Source: Glycine soja (lineage: Eukaryota > Streptophyta > Magnoliopsida > Fabales > Fabaceae). From it: a DNA stretch of 64,000 bases. How positions within the stretch are numbered: the first letter of the stretch is position 1; each line of letters begins with the position of its first letter. The position numbers and the translations under genes were made by a program. The DNA is taken from the NCBI RefSeq assembly GCF_004193775.1, contig NC_041008.1:13287731-13351730 (forward strand). Reading direction: 5' to 3'. The notes below the pieces were generated by a model that was given only the letters and a program-made list of their open reading frames with translations, was not told the DNA's origin and did no database searches. This document shows, piece by piece, positions 44,692 through 55,175 of the stretch.

Positions 44692-47649
44692 CTAAGCCTG
44701 ATCTCTAACTCGGAGATAAAACTGTGCCCACTGGATCCGCAATGTTTTTAATCTCTCAGGCTCCAATGGTCTAGGATTGTTAAAATACTGCATGGTGAAA
44801 TAAATCATATTAAGTTAATAATGTAATACAAATTATAAATAAATCGATTTTCTTTGAAATAAATTTGCCGCTTCCCAATTATTTCTAAAAGTTCCTAAAA
44901 TGATGGTGGACATCCAGTGTATCACATAGTAGCCGCACTCAATAGTTCCTTTTTGTCTATTACACTAAATACATAATGAAATTTGGATATTAATTAAACA
45001 ACTAGTGTACAGACACATAAAGAAATATATATAAGTAGAAGTTTTATGTAAATGACGTACCTTGACGACAATCCACCTAGCATGAGCCTTTCATTTAGGC
45101 TATGGAGCATCATCAAGACCCTTGATAGCACTGTTCCATATGAGTAACAATTAAAAATTGGTGTTGTACGTTGAGGTATTACAATGCAAATGTATTGAAA
45201 AGAACACTAACCTATTAATAATCTCCTTAAGGTAGTTGTCTGGCCTGTTATGCAATGAACAAAACCAGACAACTAAGTGTTCCTTGGGCAGGATGACCAC
45301 CATCTACCAGTGTCTGCTGCAGTGGAACCTAAAATGGGTTAGTACATTAGTAAACATTAATTAAATTTTGTTATTTTGTGACTTACTCATTTAGGTAGGC
45401 TCCAAGATACACATCGCGTTGTGAACTCTGCATCCAACTCTTTATGTAACTTTCTGATTCAAACTGCGATTGCCCAGACCTCTGAATGGACTGAGGCTCG
45501 AGGAATCCATAGATATCAGAATTCCCCGCTCGCATACATGTTTCAGTGAGATGCCTGTTTATGTTAAGTCAAAGTTAAATATTTATGAATTGAGAGCCAT
45601 AACTTAGGTAAATAAAAGCCTTTTATATAATGACTTACAGAATCCACAACTGTAACACTGATATGCTGAGACATCGACCATCGTGTGCAATTTCGGAGAG
45701 GTCTTCGTGCTTTATGTACAGGGGGAAATATGGATTAACGACCCCAAACACGGTGGCATCCCATCTAACCTGATAAGGCCTCAAGAAAAGCTCTGGGATG
45801 GTCAATGTCATCAGATAAAGCGGATCATCGACCTCTAGATCGGGCATCGGAGGTGGTTTTGGCGGAGACATAGCTACTTGTTCATGAAACAAAGTTAAAT
45901 AGCCAAATTTGAGGCACGCTTAATGAATTAATTTAAAAAAAAGAAACATATAATAAGGACAATAAGTACCTGGTGTGATAAAGACTTGACCAAATGTGTC
46001 GGCCAAGCAAGGAAGGTGTGAAGTGTCTGCCCCACTAAGGAAACCTCATCAGTGAGTACAGGAAGTGGAGCATCTGCATCTTTAACCTCGTCCACACTCA
46101 CCTTTACTTGGCCAGTCAACAAAGGAGTGGTATTAACAAGAGTGGATCCCTCATAAACTCTCCCCATGGCAACCAGGCGGGCAGGATCTGCTTATATGAA
46201 CAAGCCGCACCTGTCAGAGTCACCCGTCTTAAGATCATTTCCTGAGGGATCAACACAACTCCCCTTTGTGCTCACTCGAGGACCGGAGGGACCAGGACCA
46301 ACCAGAGGCTTAGGAGGCACTGCAAGTCCCTGAGATTGCATCTGTGACTGAAGCTGGCTGAAGGATGCCATGACCTGCCTCGTCACTTTCTCTATGATGC
46401 ACTCCTCAAGCTAGTCCCTGATCTGCTGGGTCAGCTGCTGTAATTCGTCAGGAGGCAGGGAGGAAGTGCTGCGGGACATCCGTGGAGCCGATCCAAAGTA
46501 TTGCTTGATGGTGACACCGACTCCAGCAGCACGGACACGTCCAAGGTGCTCTGGACGTCCAATAGCAGCGGCCATAACATCCTAACGTCCATGGGGGACG
46601 AACGATCCATGTGTGGTCTGCTTCTCAAACGAATCATGCACAGAAAACACACAGTGGTACATGGCATTCTCAAAATATTCAAACATAATTGTAATGGTTA
46701 GTTGAAAATGACTTACAATCTTCTCAGCGATTTCCTTTGTGGCCTCAGTCATCATCTCCCCTGTCTTCTTCGTGCAGGTCATCTTCCACTTCACGTGGCG
46801 TCTGACCGGGGATGAAGGGTCGATGACGCCATCAACGCTTCCTGACTGTGCAGCTTCTTCTTTGTCTTCTCAGCCAGGAGCTTCTGCTCCAAATAATGAT
46901 AACCCCCACGAGACAAAACGTGGGGGGCAGTATTCTGCTTCAGGATGGCCTGTGCCTTGATGCGCACATCCTGGAAAAATTAAACAATAATGTTTGAAAT
47001 GGGTAGAATGAAGTATAACAACATCATGTTTAATATGAAAAACAACTTTAATGGCAAGGAACATACCTCCCAAGAATGGTCTCTGCGAGTCTGGCAAAAC
47101 TGGGCCCACTTTTCCTTGCTAATGTCGTATTTGTCACAGACAGTGTCCTCAACACCATCCTGATCGGCTGCAAGGGCCCATTTCCTCGTGAGGTCTGATT
47201 TAAATTGCCTCCATCTCTCCCCCACGGTCTGTAGTAACTTCCTTTTCGTCCTACTGTCAGAAGCCTCTGGGATATCAAATTCTGCCTGACAACATGAAAC
47301 AAAGTTTATTTGTTACAATAAAGTATTTTTTGGCTATTAATTACATAAAATCAAATAAGAAAAGAGAAATACCTGAATATCCTCCCAAATCAGGTCCTTC
47401 TAAGCAATAGGGACCTCCTTTCAGTTCTCGTAGGTGATGTCCACCTTATCACGTGCCACAATCCCCAAATATGTTTTTAATTTCTTCCTGTGTTCTAGTG
47501 GACAAAGATCGTATACGTGAAGCTTTGCGTGTCCGCTTCACGGCAGACGTCGAAGCCGATGCGTCCGAAGTAGGAGGAGGACGAGGAGGAGAAGGAGAAG
47601 AAGGAGGAGGAGGAGGAGGAGGAGGAGTGAAGGCAGGTGGAGAACCCAT
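44692..47649 (-). pseudogene. CACTA ORF2 of CACTA-3: Pro-rich, Transposase_24-like and Ulp1-like protease regions
   Basis: The minus strand starts MGSPPAFTPPPPPPPP at 47,649, then a basic RTRKASRIRS segment. A Transposase_24-like (plant Ptta/En/Spm) block follows at 47,300-47,050 with WRQFKSDLTRKW, KYDISKEKWAQFCQTRRD. Next come KWKMTCTKKTGEMMTEA, a Gln/Met-rich MASFSQLQSQMQSQ segment and DPSGNDLKTGDSDRCGLFI. VYEGSTLVNTTPLL and LYLMTLTIPELFLRPYQVRW lead to the Ulp1-like end with HW (His) and TIECGYYVIHWM (Cys). The stop is at 44,692. In-frame TAG/TGA codons occur after HW and in the GLDDAP-PK exon, so the protease is broken. Intron positions match CACTA-2. The likely role is element-encoded DNA binding plus a deubiquitinase/deSUMOylase-like activity; the latter is inference. 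Confidence 0.85.
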
Positions 47650-47900
47650 GATCTTTTATACAATAACATACAAAATAGGATTAATGAAAAGAGGATCAGT
47701 CATAAGTTTTTTTTGGATGGAAAAAGTATAATATTATTAAACAAAACCCCACCACATAAGGAGACAAGACAAATTAACCAAAGGACTCTGAAAGATTGGT
47801 AGTTGTGCTTTTTAATTGTGATTTCATCCATGTTTTCTTTGATATATATTTTCTTAGGACTTCATCCATGTTTTTTTTTATATTGATTTTCCTTTTTGCA
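47650..47900. other. Spacer with a duplicated ACTTCATCCATGTTTT segment
   Basis: AT-rich; ACTTCATCCATGTTTT recurs near 47,860 (TTTCATCCATGTTTT at 47,822). It ends in a 3' splice site (CTTTTTGCAG) before the captured exon. Confidence 0.45.
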
Positions 47901-48059
47901 GAAAAGACAGAGGGGAACGAGCAACAATTTGAAGGTTGTACATTCAGGAACTAAAGAATTCAAAATAGCTAGTAATAAGAGGGATTTGTTTTTGGGATTT
48001 TCTGAGCACCAAGAGCGACTACGCAAGAAGCTTGCACTTGAGGAGGGAAGGATATTTGC
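47901..48059 (+). pseudogene. Captured exon, copy 2 (unrecognised Lys-rich protein)
   Basis: Bounded by TTTTTGCAG and GTAATG, this + strand exon encodes KRQRGTSNNLKVVHSGTKE, then FKIASNKRDLFLGF and EHQERLRKKLALEEGRIFAG. It is an almost exact inverted match of the copy-1 exon at 48,303-48,453. I do not recognise the family; the charged, helix-prone composition suggests a nuclear or nucleolar protein, which is only a guess. Confidence 0.6.
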
Positions 48060-48453
48060 AGGTAATGAACAACTTTCTTAACAATTTGTCCTTCAGATTT
48101 TAATGTATTTTTTTCTTATATGTAAATATAAATAATATAAGGCTATGGCTTATGGACATGGTCATTTTTACCCCTAACAATCTTAGAAGTAAATATAGAC
48201 CATGTTTTTACGCGATACCCTTATACCATTTATATTTACATATTAGCAAAAAGAAACAGTAAAATCTTAAGGACAAATAGTTAAGAAAGTTGTTCATTAC
48301 CTGCAAATATCCTTCCCTCCTCAAGTGCAAGCTTCTTGCGTAGCCGCTCTTGGTGCTCAGAAAATCCCAAAAACAAATCCCTCTTATTACTAGCTATTTT
48401 GAATTCTTTAGTTCCTGAATGTACAACCTTCAAATTGTTGCTCGTTCCTCTCT
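47909..48453. repeat. Long inverted repeat of captured exon plus intron, arms ~260 bp
   Basis: Arms 47,909-48,174 and 48,190-48,453 are inverted copies with a loop of about 15-20 bp. The exon part differs at only about three places by eye, while the intron part is clearly more diverged (substitutions and small indels). The whole could fold into a near-continuous hairpin if transcribed. Confidence 0.9.
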
Positions 48454-48975
48454 TTGAGAATGAGGAGGATCTTCATAGGACTTCATCCAGCTGATGTTTG
48501 TCGCCAGTTTCATCATCCACCACCCTTTTCTTCTGTGCCTTCTCACGTTTGTTGTTGTTAAACCCATATTTATGCCTTCTTCCCTTCATGTCTTGTTTTA
48601 TCACAACTTTAGCTGAATCTCCCATCTTCAGCATAGTTGAATCTCCTGTCTTATTCTCCAATGACACACTTTGATGGCCTGCATCTCTTTTCTTCGTATG
48701 TTCTAGTGCTTCAGCTTCACAATGCATAGAGCAATCAGAATTTTCCAGTCATCACCAAAGGCTTCTGCATCAGCGATGACACTCTCCACCCTCTTTGGTT
48801 TATGCTTCTGTGTTTTCTTCCGTGCTTCCTCCTTATAATTCTCAGATTTATTGGAGGTCTCACTAGAAGGATCAACACCAATCCGTGCATGTTCCTCCTC
48901 TACCAGCTCAATATCTTTCCTTTCACCTTTGCTTTTGTAAACTACACTATAATCTACAAAACAAAAGTTGAAAGG
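48190..48975 (-). pseudogene. Captured gene segment, copy 1 (unrecognised Lys-rich protein)
   Basis: On the minus strand, after a 3' splice site (TTTTGTTTTGTAG near 48,955), the frame reads DYSVVYKSKGERKDIELVEE, then ARIGVDPSSETSNKSE and KHKPKRVESVIADAEAFGDD. After a frame change near 48,715 it continues with KKRDAGHQSVSLENKTGDS, GRRHKYGFNNNKREKAQKKR and DDETGDKHQLDEVL, then a TGA. The GTSNNLK exon and GTAATG splice site follow. The charged composition and several exons point to a host gene, not a transposon gene. It lies between TNP2 and ORF2 in CACTA-3. Family unknown. Confidence 0.6.
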
Positions 48976-49013
48976 AAAGATATTGACTTGATAGACGAGG
49001 AAGAAGCACAGAT
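48955..49013 (+). pseudogene. Inverted partial copy of the first captured exon
   Basis: The + strand reads YKTKVERKDIDLIDEEEAQ, an inverted paralogue of YKSKGERKDIELVEEEHAR just to its left (48,885-48,945). The copies meet nearly head to head at about 48,948. It is cut at 49,013 by LTR-like DNA. Confidence 0.65.
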
Positions 49014-51473
49014 TGTGACACCCTCTACCCCTCACATATATACTAACAAAGGAATAAAAATTCAAATATTAATTAAAAGTATTTTTTTAAAACATTTTAA
49101 ATACAAGCCTTTTAAAGGGATAAAAGGTTCACATTCACTTTCTTCTACATATATGATAAAGTCATCTCGGTTCAAACAATACCATCTAAGATTTCATACA
49201 ATTAATATAAAACCCTATACCCCAATGCCACATCCTATCAGAGCGTTGTGTCTTGATGTCCTTCAGCACAAGATTCCTTAAAGCAATTCACCTAGTCATC
49301 TGCTCCCCCGAACACAAAGTTCAAGATCATCATAGGATCCAAACACAAACAACACACGGGGAGTGAGTTATCACATTCCTAACTAATAGAGAAACAAGAC
49401 AACTACATATACATATCATATAAACCAAATAAAACTTACTTACACGTAATTCACGTAATTCCACCACTTTGTCATTCAAAGTTCACTGTTCAATCATCAA
49501 TCACATTACACAAGAATCACACGCTCTGATCAAGACATACTAACACGTCAATTTCATATACACAATTAGCAAGCGTATGAAACAGTTATGCTAAGACTCA
49601 AGCCTATATGCAATGTGGTACCATGTCAATGAAAAACCACCCTGGGGCACTTAGGAGTACATAACAAGACACACCACACAATGGGTTTGTCAGGTCACTC
49701 TCACTAAGTAAGATCATAGGGAGACCAGTCAGGATCACGATGTTTTGCGAGAATGCTCCAACCATATGGGATCAGCATAGGCTTAAAGGAACACTCAAAC
49801 CCGGTAACCCCCAAGGCCTACACTCCGAAGAGTCCTTCAGGGCCTCTCCCTCCTGATTCAGGTCCAACCCCTAAAATCATTTTAGCACACAGACACTGCT
49901 CGTGAATTATACAATACCCATGACCTCACACTCGTGTGTTAAACACGTACAATATATTGAGCTACAATTTAACACAGGTTCCTAAATAGGAACCTACACT
50001 TTCTCTTTAACACTGGTTCCTAAATAGGAAACCTACATTTTCTCTTTAATACTGCGTATTTACACTTTTCTCAAGATAACACTGATCGGGTTATTGTACA
50101 ATTCACAGCTTACAACATAAATAATGTCACATGAAGAGTTAATCACACACTTATTCACAACCAAAACTCATTCACAATTTCACATCTCATAATGTCACAA
50201 TCCACCATCACATACTTTCACGTATCTCACAATTCAACACATGTTCTACTTTACATTTTTACTCAATCTCAATAACAATATTATAATCTCAAGGCAACAT
50301 ATTATTCCACAATTCATCACATATTTCATTTATAAGCACTGCTCATGAATTATACAATAACACGACCTCACACTCATGTTTCAAACATGTTTAACACAAT
50401 TGCATTACAATTTAACACTGGTTCCTAACTAGGAACCTACACTTTCTCTTTAACACTGCGCATAAACACTGGTCGGGTTATTGTATAATTCATAGCTCAC
50501 AATATAATTAATGTAACATCAAGTGCTAACGCATCCACTTATTCACAATCGAATATCATGTCCACACTTTAACATCTCATAACATCACATCAACCATCTC
50601 ATAACATTTCCAATGATATTCATAAGGTACAACATACACATGTTCATGAAATTTAACCATAATATTCTCAAACTCCAACACTTAATAATTTTTGGAATCA
50701 TACTATAACACTCTACAATATTATTTACATAAATTATTAATATAAATAACTACCTCTATATATATATAAACTAGCATACATCATATTGAATCACAAATTA
50801 CAAAGTAATCTTTCAATGCACAAATTCTAAATAATTATATGAACACTTTGGTCAATTTCAATTATGACATTAATTTTTTAAATTATATATAAAAACCTAG
50901 ACAACAAGAAAAAGAGAAAATACAAAATCAATATCTCTCTAAATTTCTCCTTACTTTATTTCATCAATTCATATTAATTAGAAAAAGTACTCGATTTATA
51001 GGGTTCACGCTCAACACAATAGCATATCAATTTCACAACAATTGGTATGTCAAACATATATAATTCACTGTAATAATTATAAGGATAAAATGAAAATTGC
51101 AAAAACACCCCAAAAACCCATTCTAATTGATATCTCTAAGGATCCCTACACATGTTCTCACTAATTCCCAATTGTGAATAACTCATCCCTTACCTCTAAG
51201 CGGGCTCACGTGTCTACAGCTAGCGATAGCAGCATCTCTAGCGGTTTACTGAGATTCCTCCAATTTTTTTTCTGTAACTGCTCCGATAGAGTTCCCAAAC
51301 GTCAAAGAGACAGAGAAGAGATTGAAGCTTCCACTTATATTGTCATCATGCGATTTATTTTTCTCTCCCCACAAATATTATCTCGCAAATCCCAACGGTA
51401 AAAGCGTGTTAAACTGAATTTCGAACAACATATCCAAATTTCATGACAATCCAACGGTTAACGAAACCGGGAT
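49014..51473. mobile_element. LTR-like retroelement fragment inserted between TNP2 and captured exons
   Basis: Starts TGTGACACCCTCTACCCC and contains blocks I associate with soybean gypsy LTRs, such as CTCTAAGCGGGCTCACGTG and CATGACAATCCAACGG near the right end. No ORF, primer site or clean CA terminus is present, so it is a partial or solo LTR. It interrupts or replaces the TNP2 C-terminus. A ~300-bp segment is duplicated inside it. Confidence 0.5.
49888..50625. repeat. Internal direct duplication, period ~447 bp
   Basis: 49,888-50,215 and 50,335-50,625 share CACTGCTC(G/A)TGAATTATACAA, CAATTTAACAC(A/T)GGTTCCTAA, ACCTACACTTTCTCTTTAAC and GGGTTATTGTA(C/T)AATTCA in order. The palindrome GGTTCCTAAATAGGAACC occurs in the first copy and a near form (CTAACTAGG core) in the second. 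Confidence 0.8.
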
Positions 51474-52145
51474 TGTAGTCCCACAGATAGGGCATTTGGA
51501 CATTTCTTGGAATTCATGCCTGTACAGTATGCAATCATTGGAGCAAGCATGAATCTTCTGATACTCCATACCCATCGGACATAATATCTTTTTCGCCTTA
51601 TAGTAACTTTTAGGCAATGTGTTGTCCTCTGGAAGCAGATTGTGCACTACCTCAAGCAGTGAGGTGAAACTTTTGTCACTCCACCCATACCTGGCCTTGA
51701 CATTAACCAGACTTAACACAGCAGACAATAGGGTTAAGGAATTCTTGCACCCTGCATACAAAGGCTTCTTAGAATCACTCTGCAATCCTTCATACACAGG
51801 GGCGTGTGCTTGCTGGAAAGACTCTTGTCCAACGTCACGAATCATGTCCTCTAACCGATCTCCCATTTCTACATCAAACGGTTCAGATTGGGACCCACTC
51901 TGCATGTCTGTGACTTCACCATGCCATATCCACGTCGTGTAATTCTTCTTAATCCCATCACACAATAGATGGTCTCGTATGTCATCGAGTAATTGTCGTC
52001 TTCCATTCAAACAGTTGATGCAAGGACAATAATATTTTCCTTCTTCATTCGGTCGACCTCTTTCTGAAGCAAATTGCAAAAACTGTTCGACACCATCCTC
52101 ATATTCTGGGCTCATGCGACTTTCATTCATCCAACTTCGATCCAT
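51474..52145 (-). pseudogene. TNP2 transposase N-terminus, CACTA-3 (truncated)
   Basis: The minus strand from ATG at 52,145 gives about 224 open residues: MDRSWMNESRMSPEYEDGVE, a CPCINCLNGRR zinc-like motif, IKKNYTTWIWHGE, MGDRLEDMIRDVGQESFQQA, VNVKARYGWSDKSFTSLL, CPMGMEYQKIHACSNDC and CPICGTT, where homology ends at the LTR-like DNA. This half has no stop or frameshift, unlike CACTA-1. The catalytic core is missing. Confidence 0.9.
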
Positions 52146-52680
52146 CTAAGCAATTCCATGCATGAAAATCTCAATTTTTTTATTTATAGGTGTGGCCCTA
52201 TCCCATTTAGGAAAACTGTCTTTTATGTTAGCTTCAAACGTCAGGGTTACCATTATTTACAAAAATTTGACTAAATTTCGGCAGCATTTCGCATTGGTCT
52301 CCAAGTACACGACCTGACATCGGTGAAATGAATTTCCTGATAATCAAGTATGCACTCAGAGAATAACTTGAAATGCATTGAACCGAAATTTAATCAAATT
52401 AATGAAAATAATAATCAGCTTCACGAATGAATCTAACATAAAAATACCAGTCTCCCCAAACTGTCCAAACGGACAATTCAAGACTAAATACAATGACTAA
52501 TGCAAATTGTCCGCAAGAGTCATTGCATTGAGTCTCAAACGGGAATCTAAGGTTCACTCAGCATGAACAACAGTTGTTTATATAGCAAATTACACTGATC
52601 ACATACAAGAACATACAAAAGGTAAAATTCAATTACAGGAAAATATAGACATCAACAGTTGTTTATATATCTAATTTAAA
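52146..52680 (-). other. CACTA-3 leader upstream of TNP2
   Basis: Matches the leaders at 14,050-14,480 and 34,290-34,610, sharing GGTGTGGCCCTATCCCATTT, AATTTCGGCAGCATTTCGCA, AATCAAGTATGCACTCAGAG and CAAACTGTCCAAACGGACAA. The last ~110 bp is AT-rich without further match. Confidence 0.75.
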
Positions 52681-52724
52681 ATGCTGGGTTTGAAGGGTGC
52701 TTATGCTTTATTATTATCGTTGGG

Positions 52725-52803
52725 TATATGTCTGTGTGTGTGTGTGTGTGGTTGTTTGTGGTTGTGTGTGTGTGTGTGTGTGTGTGTCTGTTTGTGGTTG
52801 GAG

Positions 52804-52849
<46 letters not shown>

Positions 52850-53042
52850 TTATGTATGTGTATGTGTTTGTGGCTGTGTGTGTGGTTATGTATGTGTATG
52901 TGTCTGTGGGTGTGTGTGTGTGTGTGTGGCTGTGTGTGGGTCTATGGGTGTGTGTGTGTGTGGTTGTGTGTGGGTCTGTGGCTATGTGTGTGTGTGTGTG
53001 TGTGTGTGGTTGTGGTTGTGTGTGTGGCTGTGTGTGTGGCTT
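52725..53042. repeat. Degenerate (TG)n tract with GGTTGTG/GGCTGTG interruptions
   Basis: About 320 bp of TG dinucleotides interrupted by GTTGTG, GCTGTG and ATGTATGTG. Long apparent frames in all three forward frames are an artefact of the repeat. Confidence 0.95.
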
Positions 53043-53439
53043 ATTTCTGTAATTAGGATTTCTTAATTATCATTTCTTGTTTTTATTAGATTAGGATTTC
53101 TTAATTTTTCTGCTATTTTTTTCTTGTCTTATTTCTGTAATTACCCATAGGGATTTGTGAAACCCCTACACTATGTATTGTACCTTTTACATGATTGCAA
53201 ATTATCCATTCAAGAAAAGAAGTAGATAATTTTGATGTAGAAGAAAAGAAATTACTTCGACTTCCCTTCACCATTTGGATAAGCCTTTCTCTGCAGTTTT
53301 AGTTTTCCTCCTAGATTGATCTCTATTATTATTTAGCCCCAATGCCTGGATAGGACTAGTAAGCAAGGCAAGGCAAAGAATGTGAGTAACTGAGGGAGGC
53401 AGAACAGAATTGGAAAGGGGGAGGGGGAGACAAACAACA

Positions 53440-54345
53440 AAACCTATCAACATATTTGTGGAGCTTCTGCAAGGTTGCAGGGAAAAAGATGGCAGTGGTG
53501 GTGGTTTGCTCTTACTTACTCGATATGGAAGCATAGGAACAACATTATTTTCTCCAATACGACATTATTTTCCCTACGCTGTATCAAATCTCTAACCAAC
53601 AACAGCAACCTATCAGCCTCTTGGGAAGTCATAAGGAGGAACGGTGGGAATGAAACTTTAAATGGAGGGGAAACTTATTTGATAATGAAGCTACAATGGC
53701 TGCTGAATACCTAGAGGAAACAGTAAGGCTAGCAGTACAACAACAAGGAGCGGACTGATGGGTTTGGAAGCAAGACTCGAGTGGAATCTATTCGACCAAA
53801 ACTGCATATAAGTTTCTGCTGGGGGAAATAAGGGGGGAATTAGAGGATGAGAGTTTCTCGCTTCTGTGGAGACTTAAAATACCACCTAAGGCAAAGGTAT
53901 TTACATGGAGGCTCATCAAAGACCATTTACCAACGAAGATGAATTTAAGAGGAAGACAAGTGGACATAGCTGATCCATTGTGCCCGTTCTGGAACAATTT
54001 GGATGAAGATGCAGCGCACCTTTTCTTCAACTGCAGCAAGGTACTTCCCTTGTGGTGGGAGACAGTCTCATGGGTCAAATCAGTGGGTGCTTTCCCAAAA
54101 GACCACTTCATGCATCATAGCAGATCGAATGCAACATGAACAAGGCTTTTTGTATCACTAGAGGGTAGATTTTTATTGGGGCTTTAGCAGATGTATTAGC
54201 CATAATATGGTTCCTAATTAAAATGTATTAGTTTTTTTCTAAGGAACCATATCTATGGGATCCTATCTATGTACAAAGTACCTCTGGTACTTCATCACTA
54301 TTTACATAATGAAATATTTATATATTTTTTCCGATAAAAAAAAAA
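53440..54345 (+). pseudogene. LINE 3' fragment, segments permuted (LINE-a)
   Basis: Near 53,475-53,575 the frame reads WWWFALTYSIWKHRNN, a block that normally follows the zinc-binding RT domain. It is followed (53,650-54,115) by the earlier blocks YSTKTAYKFLLGE, LLWRLKIPPKAKVFTWRL and DPLCPFWNNLDEDAAHLFFN...WWETVSWV. Pieces are therefore out of order. The 3' end has a stem-loop at 54,276-54,292 and a poly-A at 54,336-54,345. Confidence 0.8.
54276..54292 (+). other. 3' stem-loop of LINE-a
   Basis: AAGTACC-TCT-GGTACTT, a perfect 7-bp stem, 44 bp before the poly-A. Confidence 0.7.
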
Positions 54346-54839
54346 CATGCAGATGATAGCAACACACTAACAACAGTACCATATATCACACAAATAACAG
54401 CATCAGACAATAATTCCAACCAAGAGGAAATCATGACTACAAATAGCAGAGGCAATAACAGACCAAAACGCAACACACATAGGCCCAAGTACCTCAGTGA
54501 CTTCGTATAAGGACCAGGGGAGCTGCAAGCCCGATAGCAGATTTTAGAATTCCTTCTACTTTGCGCTTAAAGCTTTTTCCACGTTTTACTTGATACCTGT
54601 GTGGTTATGCAATTTCAAAATTCTGTTATAACAACTTAGCAAAATATCTTGTATGAAATGGCTATAAAAAGGGGTAATGATGAAATAACAAGATATGAGA
54701 ATTATTCCTTGCAATTTAGCTTTTCTTTTATTCCAGTTAGCTATCAACAGACTAATAGGAAAGAACAAAATACTAAACATTTATTTAATTAAATCTAATA
54801 AAAAATTTACTACAATCACATTATTTAACAAAATACTTG

Positions 54840-55175
54840 CAAGGTAGGGGTGTCTTCTAAGAGCTGGAGTGTTTGGCAGCCTATTATAAGGAAGTTTGAA
54901 GCCAAGCTTGCAAAATGGAAACAAAGAAGTCTATCTATGCGGGGCAGAATCACTCTCATTAATTCAGTTTTATCAACAAAGTGTACCATAATTCTATTTA
55001 TCAACAACATTTTTTGATTAGGGTAGTAGTGCAGGGTTATTGTATTCTATTTAGATTGGCACCTGATTCGTAGGACCTATGGTTCTGCTAGTCTGCTGGT
55101 TTCTACCTTGTATATTTAGTACCTCTGGTACTCACAGTTATTAATACAAATTATAATTTTACTGATAAAAAAAAA
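54840..55175 (+). pseudogene. Short internally deleted LINE copy (LINE-b)
   Basis: Starts within RT coding DNA (SWSVWQPIIRKFEAKLAKWK, then MRGRITLINSVLST), then jumps to the 3' untranslated end. It carries the stem-loop AGTACC-TCT-GGTACT at 55,118-55,132 and a poly-A at 55,166-55,175. It is probably a 5'-truncated, internally deleted copy of the same LINE family as LINE-a. Confidence 0.75.
55118..55132 (+). other. 3' stem-loop of LINE-b
   Basis: AGTACC-TCT-GGTACT, a perfect 6-bp stem 34 bp before the poly-A. Confidence 0.7.

Noticed and set aside
47453..47731. Gly/Glu-rich frame on the + strand
   Set aside because: It is the antisense of the poly-proline N-terminus of ORF2.
48802..49281. 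159-residue forward frame crossing from captured exon into LTR-like DNA
   Set aside because: Only the short YKTKVERKDIDL segment is exon-like; the rest is antisense of copy 1 and LTR DNA joined by chance.
49011..51475. 5-bp GATTG on both sides of the LTR-like block as a target duplication
   Set aside because: The right boundary has no CA end and the two flanks are different genes, so a chance 5-bp match cannot be excluded.
52681..53066. Overlapping 112-123-residue Cys/Val-rich frames in three forward frames
   Set aside because: They are translations of the degenerate TG repeat; all frames stay open for the same reason and none has a family match.
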